Source: Marisediminitalea lipolytica
GTDB lineage: Bacteria > Pseudomonadota > Gammaproteobacteria > Enterobacterales > Alteromonadaceae
Length of the DNA: 64,000 nucleotides
Assembly: GCF_001758465.1 (NCBI RefSeq)
Contig: NZ_MJIC01000004.1
Location: 208,484 to 272,483 of the forward strand
Reading direction: 5' to 3'
The translations under genes were made by a program, and so were the position numbers. How positions within the stretch are numbered: position 1 is the stretch's first letter; the number at the start of each line of letters is the position of its first letter. Positions 53,800 through 64,000 of this stretch are shown piece after piece. Under the pieces are notes generated by a model. The model saw nothing but the letters and a program-made list of their open reading frames with translations, searched no databases and was not told the origin of the DNA.

Positions 53800-54441
53800 A
53801 TGAAAACAATAGAAATCGATGATGAGCTGTATGCGTATATTGCCAGCCAGACAAAACATATTGGTGAGAGCGCAAGTGAGATTTTACGTCGTCTGTTAAT
53901 TGACGAACCCGGTGTAGTGACTACGGTAGTGACTAACTCCCAGCAAAGCCCGGCGGCAGCGCCTGTCGCACCGGCGGAAACTGTGGCAGATGCTGGTGTG
54001 CAGGAAGAAGTAAAAACACCGGTTAAAGCTGTAGCTAAACCTGCGCCTAAAGCCGTGCCTGTGGCTAAGGCTGGGCCTGTAGTAACCGCAGAATCTGGCG
54101 AAGCGTTACTGTCACGGGTTAATAAGGATGCCCTGAGTATGTTTGATAAGCGGGTGGATCAATTCCTGTTTATTTTGCAGCAGGTTTATCTTCAGCATCC
54201 AGCCGATTTTGCCAAAGTAGAGTCTATCGTTGGCAAAAACCGCAAATACTTTGCCAGCAGTAAGGAAGAACTGCTGAAATCCGGCAGCAGCACCAACCCT
54301 AAAGCTATTCCTGAGAGTGGTTATTGGGTAGTGACTAATAATAATACGGCGAAAAAGCTGGCGATGCTGAGCCAGGTTTTGCAGATCTTAGGATATGACG
54401 ATAAGGTAGTGGAAACCGTTAGCGAAACCTTTGATTCGTAA
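53800..54441 (+). CDS. seqA: replication initiation negative regulator SeqA
   Basis: A 213-residue protein. The N-terminal multimerisation domain (MKTIEIDDELYAYIASQTKHIGES continues to ILRRLL) and the C-terminal hemimethylated-GATC-binding domain (FAKVESIVGKNRKYFA, SSTNPKAIPESGYWVVTN) are both intact, joined by an Ala/Val/Pro/Lys-rich linker of about 70 residues, longer than in Escherichia coli (181 residues in total). SeqA sequesters newly replicated origins, which implies a Dam methylase in this organism. It precedes pgm as in enterobacteria. Confidence 0.95.
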   Translation: MKTIEIDDELYAYIASQTKHIGESASEILRRLLIDEPGVVTTVVTNSQQSPAAAPVAPAETVADAGVQEEVKTPVKAVAKPAPKAVPVAKAGPVVTAESGEALLSRVNKDALSMFDKRVDQFLFILQQVYLQHPADFAKVESIVGKNRKYFASSKEELLKSGSSTNPKAIPESGYWVVTNNNTAKKLAMLSQVLQILGYDDKVVETVSETFDS

Positions 54442-54480
54442 TAAATGATGTACTTTCAAGACTGACATAAGGAAATATTC

Positions 54481-56133
<1,653 letters not shown>

Positions 56134-56171
56134 CCTGCCTGCTCCATTAATTATTGTTATAAATTTGTAAA

Positions 56172-56208
56172 AATCCGGCATGTTGCTTAAAAAGCATGCC
56201 GGGTTTTT
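56172..56208 (+). terminator. pgm terminator
   Basis: Stem tccggcatg/catgccggg, with an inner gctt/aagc pairing, followed by five T residues; 40 bases after the pgm stop. Confidence 0.85.
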
Positions 56209-56324
56209 CTGTTTTTAACAAAGATTTTACAAACATGTCGATTCAATGCTGATATATTCGTACTATAGATTTGTAATTAAATTACATTTTACTGTTAACC
56301 AGACTTCTATAGTGAGAACCACAC

Positions 56325-58805
56325 ATGAGCGCCAAGAAAACTTCAGTTGAACGCGATGTGACTATCAATAAAAGCGAATTTAAAGCGGCTGTCATTAAGC
56401 ACCTGCACTGTACGTTAGGTACAGATGAAAACAAAGCAAATAACCATGCATGGTGGAAGGCGACCTGTTCAGCAATGCAAGAGCATGTACTGGAAGGGAT
56501 CCGTAAAACTCAGAAAACGCATTATTTAAATGACACCCGCGCGGTGCATTATTTCTCGGCCGAATTTTTAATGGGCCGTTTGCTATCCAACAATCTGCAA
56601 AACTTTGGGTTGTTTGATGTGGCTAATGATGCCTTGAATGAATTGGGCGTTAATTTAAGCGATGTGCTCGAAGAAGAGCCGGATATGGCGCTGGGTAACG
56701 GTGGCCTTGGCCGTCTGGCTGCATGCTTTATTGATTCACTGGCAACCATGGAATTACCGGCAATTGGCTACGGGATCCACTACGAGCACGGTTTGTTCCG
56801 TCAGGAAATTCAGGGCGGCGCGCAAATTGAACGTCCGGACAGCTGGCGTGATTACGGCAACCCATGGGAAATCTGTCGTCCTGAATCCATCCAGGAAGTC
56901 TCGTTATTTGGATATGTCGAAACCAAATACGGTGAGAATGGCCGCATTCAAAAAGAATGGCATCCGGGCCATATTGTGAAAGGGATCCCGTGGGATATTC
57001 CGGTGGTGGGTTACGGCGGTAAAACCGTTAACGTGTTGAGGTTATGGCAAAGTAAAGCGTCAGGGTATTTTAACTGGGACGTATTTAATTCTGGTGGTTA
57101 TCTGGATGCGCAGGCCGAAAACGTGCAGGCAGAAACCATTTCCAAAGTGTTATATCCCAATGACGAAACTGAAGCAGGTAAAGAACTGCGCTTAATTCAG
57201 CAGTATTTCTTTTGCGCCTGTTCATTAAAGGACATCATCCGTCGTTACAAGCGTGCCCATGGTGATGACTGGAGCCGCTTTATCGATCAGGTGGTAATTC
57301 AGTTAAACGACACGCATCCGGCGATTGCTATCCCGGAATTAATGCGGATCCTGGTTGACCGTGCCGAACTTGACTGGGATAAAGCGTGGAACATTTGTAC
57401 TAACGTGTTTGCTTACACCAACCACACTTTATTACCAGAAGCGTTGGAAAGATGGCCGGCGCGTATGCTGGAAAAAATTCTGCCGCGTCACCTGGAAATC
57501 ATCTACGAAATCAACCATCGCTTTATGAAAGAAGTCGATAAGAAGTGGCCGGGCGACAACGCAGTTAAGGCTCGCTTGTCGATTATTGAAGAAGGCAACG
57601 AGAAAATGGTTCGTATGGGTCATCTGTCGGTGATTGGTTCCTTTGCGGTGAATGGTGTGGCGGAGCTGCATTCGCGACTGGTGAAGCAAAATCTGTTTCC
57701 GGAATTTGACGCCTTGTGGCCGGGTAAGCTGACTAACGTAACTAACGGGATTACCCCGCGTCGCTGGTTAAAAGCCTGTAATCCATCGTTGTCAAAACTC
57801 ATCGATAAAAAAATTGGTGACGACTGGCCGCTGGATCTTAACAAGCTGGCCGGACTGGAAAAATTCGCCACAAATAAGACCTTCCAAAAGCAGTTTATGC
57901 AGGTTAAACAGCAAAACAAACAGTTGCTGGCGGAAGAGATCAAAGCCTCTTTAGATATCGATGTCGACGTTAACGCGATTTTTGATGTTCAAATTAAGCG
58001 GTTACACGAGTATAAGCGTCAGCATCTGGCGCTGCTGCATATCATGGCGCTGTATCGTCGTTTACTGGAGAACCCGGATTATGACATGCATCCGCGTGTG
58101 TTTATTTTTGGTGCCAAAGCGGCCCCCGGCTATAAGCTGGCAAAAGATATTATTCTTGCCATCAATAAAGTAGCCGACAAGATCAACAACGATGCGCGGG
58201 TAAATCAAAAGCTAAAAGTGGCCTTCTTACCTAACTATCGTGTGTCACTGGCCGAAAAAATGATCCCGGCCGCCGATGTGTCTGAGCAAATCAGTACCGC
58301 AGGTAAAGAAGCTTCTGGTACTGGCAACATGAAACTGGCGCTTAACGGCGCAGTAACTATTGGTACGCTGGACGGCGCAAATATCGAAATTGCCGAAGAA
58401 GTCGGTGACGATAACATTTTCATTTTTGGTTTAACGGTAGATGAAGTTAATGAGCTGAAAGCGTCCGGCTACAAACCTTATGACTACTACTACAAAAATC
58501 CGGAAATTAAAGCAGTGCTGGATTGGCTGGAAACGGATTATTTTACGCCGGGCAAACCGGGTGCACTGTCTTCTATTAAACAGAGCCTGTTGGACCATGG
58601 CGATCAGTATCTGGTTCTGGCTGACTATGAAGCTTATTCCAAGGCGCAGGAAGAGGTTGATAAAGCCTACCGGGATAAAGAGCGCTGGGCGAAGATGGCG
58701 ATTATCAACACGGCAAAAATGGGTAAATTTACCTCAGACCGTTCTATCCGCGATTATGTTGAGCGTATTTGGAAACTGGATTCGTGCCCGGTAAGAAAGG
58801 GCTAA
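56325..58805 (+). CDS. glgP: glycogen/starch phosphorylase
   Basis: An 826-residue GT35 phosphorylase that releases glucose 1-phosphate from glycogen. The pyridoxal-phosphate site is [20 protein letters not shown] (the Lys is in GTGNMK). Other family blocks are [32 protein letters not shown] and [14 protein letters not shown]. Full length. Functionally matched to pgm upstream, which converts its product. Confidence 0.97.
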   Translation: MSAKKTSVERDVTINKSEFKAAVIKHLHCTLGTDENKANNHAWWKATCSAMQEHVLEGIRKTQKTHYLNDTRAVHYFSAEFLMGRLLSNNLQNFGLFDVANDALNELGVNLSDVLEEEPDMALGNGGLGRLAACFIDSLATMELPAIGYGIHYEHGLFRQEIQGGAQIERPDSWRDYGNPWEICRPESIQEVSLFGYVETKYGENGRIQKEWHPGHIVKGIPWDIPVVGYGGKTVNVLRLWQSKASGYFNWDVFNSGGYLDAQAENVQAETISKVLYPNDETEAGKELRLIQQYFFCACSLKDIIRRYKRAHGDDWSRFIDQVVIQLNDTHPAIAIPELMRILVDRAELDWDKAWNICTNVFAYTNHTLLPEALERWPARMLEKILPRHLEIIYEINHRFMKEVDKKWPGDNAVKARLSIIEEGNEKMVRMGHLSVIGSFAVNGVAELHSRLVKQNLFPEFDALWPGKLTNVTNGITPRRWLKACNPSLSKLIDKKIGDDWPLDLNKLAGLEKFATNKTFQKQFMQVKQQNKQLLAEEIKASLDIDVDVNAIFDVQIKRLHEYKRQHLALLHIMALYRRLLENPDYDMHPRVFIFGAKAAPGYKLAKDIILAINKVADKINNDARVNQKLKVAFLPNYRVSLAEKMIPAADVSEQISTAGKEASGTGNMKLALNGAVTIGTLDGANIEIAEEVGDDNIFIFGLTVDEVNELKASGYKPYDYYYKNPEIKAVLDWLETDYFTPGKPGALSSIKQSLLDHGDQYLVLADYEAYSKAQEEVDKAYRDKERWAKMAIINTAKMGKFTSDRSIRDYVERIWKLDSCPVRKG

Positions 58806-58834
58806 TTGCCAATAAGTTTAAAAAACAAAAGTCT

Positions 58835-58858
58835 AGCCCCGTTGTACGGGGCTTTTTT
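58835..58858 (+). terminator. glgP terminator
   Basis: Stem agccccgt/acggggc with loop tgt and six T residues, 30 bases after the stop. Confidence 0.92.
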
Positions 58859-58995
58859 ATGTTTTACCATTGCCAGCAATAAAGAATACTGAAGTACTTT
58901 GCCAGATACCTAATGCAACTTGCAGGCGGCAAATTTCAATGTTCATATAACTATAAGCGACTGTGCCCAACCTGTTTTTAAGGCCCTGATACTGC

Positions 58996-60315
58996 ATGCC
59001 TAATCCACATTTTTCGTTAGCAACGATCCCTAATCGCTATGCTTTTATCGATAAAATTGCTCATTGTGGAAAAAAATATAAACAACTGTCTCTGATGCTG
59101 ATTGATGTAGTGCGTTTCTCTGACGTTACTACCAGTTTTGGCATTGAGGTAGGCGATCAGTTCTTACTTAAAATTGCCAACCGACTGCAGGGTTTGTTTA
59201 ATCAGCAAATGGAGTTTGGCCGTATAAGCGGTGATGTGTTTGGTCTGGTATTCCCCGGTGTGCATTCGCCCCGGGCTTTGCAACAGCAGTTTGAATTTAT
59301 TGTCGAACATTTTAAATCACCCATGTACCACGATGGTCATGCGTTTATCGCCGATTTTAACGTGGGTGCGGTAACCCAGTTTCAGGGGGACTTTGATTTA
59401 ACGGTGTTTGTTTCCCGGGCAGAAGCGGCGTTAAAACAAGCAAAGCAAAATAAATACGAAAACTTCTACGTGATGAGCGTGCAGGGCAAAGCCGATACCG
59501 GACGCAGTCTGGCGCTCAAGGCGGATTTGCAACGGGCACTGGCCCGTGACGAGTTGGAATTGTATTTTCAGCCCAAGGTTAACCTGCAAACGCTGGAAAT
59601 CGTTGGCGCTGAATGTTTGCTGCGCTGGAATCATCCGCTGGACGGGCTGCTGTTTCCCGGACCGCTGATTGAGGCGGCGGAATCGTACAATATGATGAAT
59701 GAGTTGGGTTACTGGACACTGGATTCTGCGCTCAGAAGTCTGGTGGATTTTGCCCTTAAGGGCGTGGATATTTCTGTCTCTGTGAATATCTCCCCGACAC
59801 AGCTTTACGACACCCGACTGGTCGAAAATCTACAAGCCTTTAGCCGTAAACATAATGTGTCATTGTCCCGTCTGGAGCTTGAACTAACCGAAGACACCGC
59901 TGTATCCAATTCGTTAATGGTGCATGAGCAGATGGCAAAGTTGCGCGCCCTGGGTGTTAAGATTGCCGTTGATGACTTTGGTAAGGGCTACTCTAATTTA
60001 GCTTTTATAAGGGATCTTGCTCTGGATGCCCTTAAGATAGACAAAACCTTCGTGATGCAATTAAGTAATAACCCGGTTAATCAGGCGATTATTGAGGCGG
60101 CCAAAGTTATTGGCAAGGCTAAAGCCTGTGAAGTCATCGCCGAAGGGGTGGAAACCATCGGGCAGCTGCACGTTTTACGCGAAATCGGTATTGTTACAGC
60201 GCAGGGTTTCTTGTTCTCAAAGGCAATCCCACAACATGAATTTATCCGTCTTGCCCACAGCGACATCATCGTGGGGAATTCGCCATCAAGACAACAGGGC
60301 GATATTGCCGGTTAG
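58996..60315 (+). CDS. degenerate-GGDEF/EAL cyclic-di-GMP phosphodiesterase-like protein
   Basis: A 439-residue cytoplasmic protein. The N-terminal GGDEF domain is degenerate: the motif reads SGDVF (residues 78-82), so cyclase activity is unlikely. The EAL domain (about 175-425) reads ECL at 206-208, but the residues needed for catalysis are present: Asn in VNISPTQL, Glu in LELTED, DD in VDDFGKGYS, Lys in LKIDKTF, Glu in AEGVE and Gln in AQGF. It is thus probably an active phosphodiesterase with a regulatory GGDEF-like domain. Monocistronic. Confidence 0.9.
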   Translation: MPNPHFSLATIPNRYAFIDKIAHCGKKYKQLSLMLIDVVRFSDVTTSFGIEVGDQFLLKIANRLQGLFNQQMEFGRISGDVFGLVFPGVHSPRALQQQFEFIVEHFKSPMYHDGHAFIADFNVGAVTQFQGDFDLTVFVSRAEAALKQAKQNKYENFYVMSVQGKADTGRSLALKADLQRALARDELELYFQPKVNLQTLEIVGAECLLRWNHPLDGLLFPGPLIEAAESYNMMNELGYWTLDSALRSLVDFALKGVDISVSVNISPTQLYDTRLVENLQAFSRKHNVSLSRLELELTEDTAVSNSLMVHEQMAKLRALGVKIAVDDFGKGYSNLAFIRDLALDALKIDKTFVMQLSNNPVNQAIIEAAKVIGKAKACEVIAEGVETIGQLHVLREIGIVTAQGFLFSKAIPQHEFIRLAHSDIIVGNSPSRQQGDIAG

Positions 60316-60431
60316 CAGTGAAACGTCAGGTTGACAGTGCCGCCGGGAGAATATGTTGACTGGCTGTTATCCCTGGCGCTATCGCGTTACACTTGTTGTA
60401 AGGTAACTATCGGATTAATAACAGCTAAGTT

Positions 60432-61460
60432 ATGGACCCTCTCGATCTGGCGAACGGCCAGTTTTTGCATCTTTCTCGTTTTCAGCCCGAACGCCTGACC
60501 AGCCCAAAACAGTGGGTATTAGCTAATGGCACTGCCATAGAACTGATTGCACCCGGCATCATAATGGCCGGGCCTGCTCAACCGGGCACCAAGCACATTG
60601 TTTTATCCTGTGGTATTCATGGTAACGAAACCGCACCGATAGAAATGTGTTCAGATATTCTTGATACGATTTTAACGGGCGAACTGGCCCTAAAACACCG
60701 GGTCCTGTTTATCTTTGGTAATTTGCCGGCAATGAACATTGCCCGGCGATTTGTAGAAGAAAATATGAACCGGCTGTTCAGCGGTGCGCACAAGCAGGGC
60801 TCTAACGCGGAATGTGAGCGTGCCCGGCAGCTGGAAAATGTCGTGACGGCGTTCTTTGCTGACGCCAGGGAACAGGACGAAAAACTCCATTACGACCTGC
60901 ATACTGCCATTCGCGATTCAAAAAACGAAAAGTTTGTGGTTATGCCGTATCTGGAGGATGGTCGCGAGCACAGCGCTAAGCAATTTGGTTTTTTAGCGGC
61001 CTGTGGGGTAAATACGTTTTTACTCTCGTCAGCGCCTACCACTACCTTTAGCTATTTTTCTTCGGCCAGCTGTAAGGCGCGGGGATTTACCGTTGAGCTG
61101 GGTAAAGTGCAGCCGTTCGGTCAGAACGACATGTCACGCTTTGAACAGGCCAGAACTGCGCTGGTGGCATTACTCAGCGAGGTCGATTTTGCGCCCCGGG
61201 TTAATTTAGACAGCTTGTTGATATATCGGGTTAATCAGGTCATTAATCGACAGCATGAAGACTTTGTGCTGCATTTTGCTGATGATACGCCTAACTTTAC
61301 CGATTTCAGGCAAGGCCAGTTACTCGCCTCTGAGCCGGGCGCGGAATATCATGCTGAGTTTGATGGTGAAGCCATTGTTTTCCCGAATGCCCGGGTTGCC
61401 CTCGGCCAACGGGCACTATTAACCGTTATTCCGACTACGGTGGAGAAATTGGATGTTTGA
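60432..61460 (+). CDS. astE: succinylglutamate desuccinylase (AstE-like)
   Basis: A 342-residue zinc carboxypeptidase-like protein of the AstE/ASPA family. Zinc ligands His and Glu are in CGIHGNETAPIE and the third His in YDLHTAIRDS; FTVELGKVQPFG carries the catalytic Glu. AstE removes succinate from N-succinylglutamate in the last step of arginine succinyltransferase catabolism. No other ast gene is in the window, so its substrate is inferred. It overlaps the HIT gene by 8 bases. Confidence 0.85.
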   Translation: MDPLDLANGQFLHLSRFQPERLTSPKQWVLANGTAIELIAPGIIMAGPAQPGTKHIVLSCGIHGNETAPIEMCSDILDTILTGELALKHRVLFIFGNLPAMNIARRFVEENMNRLFSGAHKQGSNAECERARQLENVVTAFFADAREQDEKLHYDLHTAIRDSKNEKFVVMPYLEDGREHSAKQFGFLAACGVNTFLLSSAPTTTFSYFSSASCKARGFTVELGKVQPFGQNDMSRFEQARTALVALLSEVDFAPRVNLDSLLIYRVNQVINRQHEDFVLHFADDTPNFTDFRQGQLLASEPGAEYHAEFDGEAIVFPNARVALGQRALLTVIPTTVEKLDV

Positions 61461-61860
61461 ATTAGATCCGGTGTTATGCGCTGATACCCTGGAAGTTGGC
61501 GATTTGCCGCTGTGCCGTGTACTGTTGATGAACGACAGTCAGTATCCCTGGCTGATCCTGGTGCCGCGTCGTCCCCAACTGGTGGAACTGGCCGAGCTTA
61601 ATGACGCCGATTATCAGCAGTTTTATCACGAAAGTCGCCTGGTGGCGGTCACCATGATGGAAATATTTAACGGCCATAAAATGAATATCGCTGCGCTGGG
61701 CAATGTGGTGGCGCAACTGCATGTTCATCACGTGGTCCGGTTTCATGATGATCCGGCCTGGCCCGCACCGGTGTGGGGCAAGTTACCGGCACAACCATAC
61801 GACCACACGGCCGCCAAAAAGCTTATAGCAACATTACAACACGCATTGTTTAAGGACTAA
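61453..61860 (+). CDS. HIT-domain protein
   Basis: A 135-residue histidine-triad protein with the triad in [10 protein letters not shown] and the family feature [14 protein letters not shown] proteins hydrolyse or transfer nucleotidyl groups; the substrate is unknown. It overlaps astE and is followed after 2 bases by the YbjQ gene, so the three probably form one operon. Confidence 0.88.
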   Translation: MFELDPVLCADTLEVGDLPLCRVLLMNDSQYPWLILVPRRPQLVELAELNDADYQQFYHESRLVAVTMMEIFNGHKMNIAALGNVVAQLHVHHVVRFHDDPAWPAPVWGKLPAQPYDHTAAKKLIATLQHALFKD

Positions 61861-61862
61861 CT

Positions 61863-62183
61863 ATGATAATGACCACCACGCCGTCTATTGAGGGCAAAAC
61901 GATTAAGCACTATCACGGTATTGTGATTGGTGAGGCCATTATGGGCGCAAACCTGTTTAAGGACTTATTTGCCTCTATTCGGGATATCGTAGGTGGTCGT
62001 TCAGGCTCGTACGAAGATGAACTGACTAAAGCCCGCCAGATTGCCTTTCGCGAGCTGGAGCAGGAAGCGTTGGGCATGGGCGCTAATGCGGTAGTGGGGA
62101 TCGATCTGGATTACGAAGTACTGGGCGATAAAAACAGTATGCTGATGGTGAGTATCAGTGGCACTGCAGTAACCGTTGAATGA
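61863..62183 (+). CDS. YbjQ/DUF74 family protein
   Basis: A 106-residue protein matching YbjQ (DUF74): [52 protein letters not shown]. These form pentameric rings in known structures, described as heavy-metal-binding; the role is unsettled. Last gene of the astE-HIT-ybjQ group. Confidence 0.9.
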   Translation: MIMTTTPSIEGKTIKHYHGIVIGEAIMGANLFKDLFASIRDIVGGRSGSYEDELTKARQIAFRELEQEALGMGANAVVGIDLDYEVLGDKNSMLMVSISGTAVTVE

Positions 62184-62477
62184 CGGTTACTCACCGGAAA
62201 ATGTTGTGGGAAAGTAAAAAACTCTCGTACTCAAATGACAACCATCGCAGAAACGTCACGTAGTTCGAATAATATAGTGTCTTATTGAAATCGTCGCCTC
62301 ATGGTCAAAAGCGGACATCACCGAGATACTTGGTAAAGGACTGCTTCGTACGTAAACCGGACCTTGGAGCTACGCATTTTCAACCCTATTGAACAGTAGA
62401 TTTACGTGAAAATCATCGACACACTGTGATGCCAATTCATAGCAAGGACGCCATTGCTAGCAACTCACATTCATACC
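62184..62477. other. gap before the transposase remnant
   Basis: Nearly 300 bases with no gene. It probably includes the left end of the IS91-like element, but no terminal sequence could be located by eye. IS91 elements lack inverted-repeat ends and target duplications, so the border is hard to see. Confidence 0.45.
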
Positions 62478-63957
62478 TATAAACGACATCGTCCAGAACA
62501 AACGTTACTGTATCAATTGGTCAAACACCATTACCCAAAATTTCTCGAGTAGCTTTCACGTCAGGGGAAATCGCTGCCTCGGCATGTAGAACAAGAGTTT
62601 GAAGAATTTCTTAAGTGTGGCCGTCTAGAACATGGATTTTTGCGCGTAGTATGTGACGACTGCAAACATGAGAAGCATGTGGCATTCAGTTGCAAACGCA
62701 GAGGTTTTTGTCCAAGCTGCGGTGCAAGACAGCATGGCTGAAAGTGCCAAATTGTTGGTTGATGACGTTTTAGATGGTCACCCAATTAGGCAGTGGGTCT
62801 TAAGTTTACCCATCCAGCTTGGATTATTGCTAGCCAGGTACCCCAAACATTTAAGCAAAATCATGCAAATCATCCATCGCGCGATTTCCACTGACATCAT
62901 CCATCGGTCAGGCTACTTGAAAAAGCAAGCCAAGACGGGGGCAGTAACATACATCCAGCGTTTTGGAAGCGCGCTGAACTTGAATATACACTTTCATATG
63001 CTCTTCCTCGAAGGTGTCATTACACAGACGCAAGGTCAAGCTCAATTCAAGCGCGTCAAAGCCCCTAGCCATAGCGATATGGAGCGGGTAGTCAACACCA
63101 TCAGTCATCGAATTGCACAGTATCTGGAAAAAACAGGACTGATCCAACGTGACATGGATAACGCCTATTTGGACTTACCCATTGATGATGAAGACAACTT
63201 ACTGCAACTTCAAGCAGCATCGGTCAACTACCGGATCGCGGTAGGCAAAGAGACAGGTAAAAGAGTATTTACTTTGCAAACCTTACCTGCAAAAGACGAA
63301 GATAACTATGGCCATTTAGCTCAAATAGGCGGTTTTAGCTTGCACGCAGGGGTGTTTGCTGACAGCCACGAATCTGAGAAACTGGAAAGGCTATGTCGGT
63401 ACATCGCACGACCTGCTATCAGTGAACAACGATTGAGCCTAACTGATTCCGGTAAGGTGAAGTATGAACTCAAGACACCTTACAGAAACGGTACTACCCA
63501 TGTTTTCTTTTCCCCACTTGATTTCATCGGCAAACTTGCTGCATTAGTGCCACCACCCAGACTTAATCTTACCCGATTTTATGGCGTATTTGCTCCCAAT
63601 GCTAAGGTGCGTGCCGAGGTAACGGCTTCACAACGTGGAAAGAACAGCCCGCGCTTAGCAGAACATCTGAAAGATTCAGATAAGCCATACCATGCGCGTG
63701 CAATGTCATGGGTTCAAAGGTTAAAAAGGGTGTTCAATATCGATATCACCCAGTGCGAAGTGTGTGAAAAGCGCAACGTAAAAATCATTGCCTGCATTAC
63801 GGATCCGGCTGTTACCCATAAGATATTGGCGTACATTGACAAGCAGATTTTGCTAGGTGCAAAAAAAGAAACTCTTATGCCGCCACTTCGAGCTCCACCG
63901 GACGTTGCCCCATTAAGCGACTATATCATTCAACGCGACTTTGACTTTGGTGCTTAA
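62478..63957 (+). pseudogene. broken IS91-family transposase
   Basis: Translated in the first frame, 62478-62741 gives the IS91 N-terminus (YKRHRPEQTLLYQLVKHHYP, then FSCKRRGFCPSCGAR, a zinc ribbon), but with an in-frame TAG at 62550. The match then shifts frame near 62730 and goes on in the other frame to 63957 (MAESAKLLVDDV, PIRQWVLSLP, HUH motif HFH in LNIHFHMLFLEG, ARPAISEQRL, RNGTTHVFFSPLDFI, ALVPPPRLNLTRFYG). One stop and one frameshift make it inactive. A possible Tyr nucleophile region remains. The 3' end of the element lies near or beyond the window edge. Confidence 0.85.
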
Positions 63958-64000
63958 TACTCAAAGCCATCCTGATACCGACAATCCTTATATTTTGCCA
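62478..64000 (+). mobile_element. IS91-like element remnant
   Basis: The transposase pseudogene above with flanking bases to the end of the window. The ends (ori and ter of rolling-circle type) are not identified; extent is approximate. Confidence 0.6.

Overview
The window looks like a chromosomal segment of a marine gammaproteobacterium of the Alteromonadales (Alteromonas/Aestuariibacter-like). This rests on conserved gene orders (aspS-nudB-ruvCAB, ybgC-tolQRAB-pal-cpoB followed by a tRNA-Lys array and nadA, seqA-pgm), on the abundance of PAS/GGDEF/EAL signalling proteins, and on the protein sequences. No species call can be made by reading alone.

Layout. 1-7.8 kb: the end of a GlrK/GlrR (QseEGF-type) sigma54 regulatory locus, a DUF72 gene, then aspS-nudB-ruvC-ruvA-ruvB and a small membrane protein. 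7.8-8.2 kb: an intergenic region with a well-formed candidate small RNA on the minus strand. 8.2-13.3 kb: the complete Tol-Pal operon. 13.5-15.7 kb: three identical tRNA-Lys genes with an rtT-like repeat behind them, nadA, and a tRNA-Ser preceded by a duplicated copy of its own 5' end. 15.7-17.7 kb: an AT-rich, gene-poor accessory patch with one orphan membrane protein. 17.8-29.0 kb: one long plus-strand operon with a Tat-signal TldD, a TldE, a Tat-signal DUF4159 protein, a MoxR ATPase, a DUF58 protein, a BatA-like protein and two large membrane proteins. 29-34.6 kb: yehS, a small ORF, a soluble PAS-PAS chemoreceptor and a PAS-GGDEF-EAL protein. 34.6-39.8 kb: an NhaR-like LysR regulator divergent from an ABC exporter/HlyD/TolC trio whose ABC ATPase domain has lost every catalytic motif. 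40-42.2 kb: an ABC-F protein with a structured leader and a small membrane protein. 42.2-49.7 kb: a yjbEFGH-type exopolysaccharide operon (minus) facing a GNA1162/CsgG/FlgT-like envelope module (plus). 49.7-53.6 kb: a second MoxR-DUF58 locus, ending in a TgpA transglutaminase. 53.8-62.2 kb: seqA-pgm, glgP, a GGDEF-EAL protein, astE-like, HIT and YbjQ genes. 62.5-64 kb: a broken IS91-family transposase.

The strongest candidates for something not well described are: (1) the 11-kb TldD/TldE-DUF4159-MoxR operon, in which a metalloprotease normally cytoplasmic carries a Tat signal while its partner does not, and the same operon encodes a His/Asp-rich membrane protein; (2) the exporter with a catalytically dead ABC subunit; (3) the yjb operon with a chimeric YjbE-like protein, facing a CsgG/GNA1162/FlgT-like trio; (4) the candidate small RNA; (5) the tRNA-linked repeats. 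All functional assignments are by recognition of sequence motifs and context; no database search was run.
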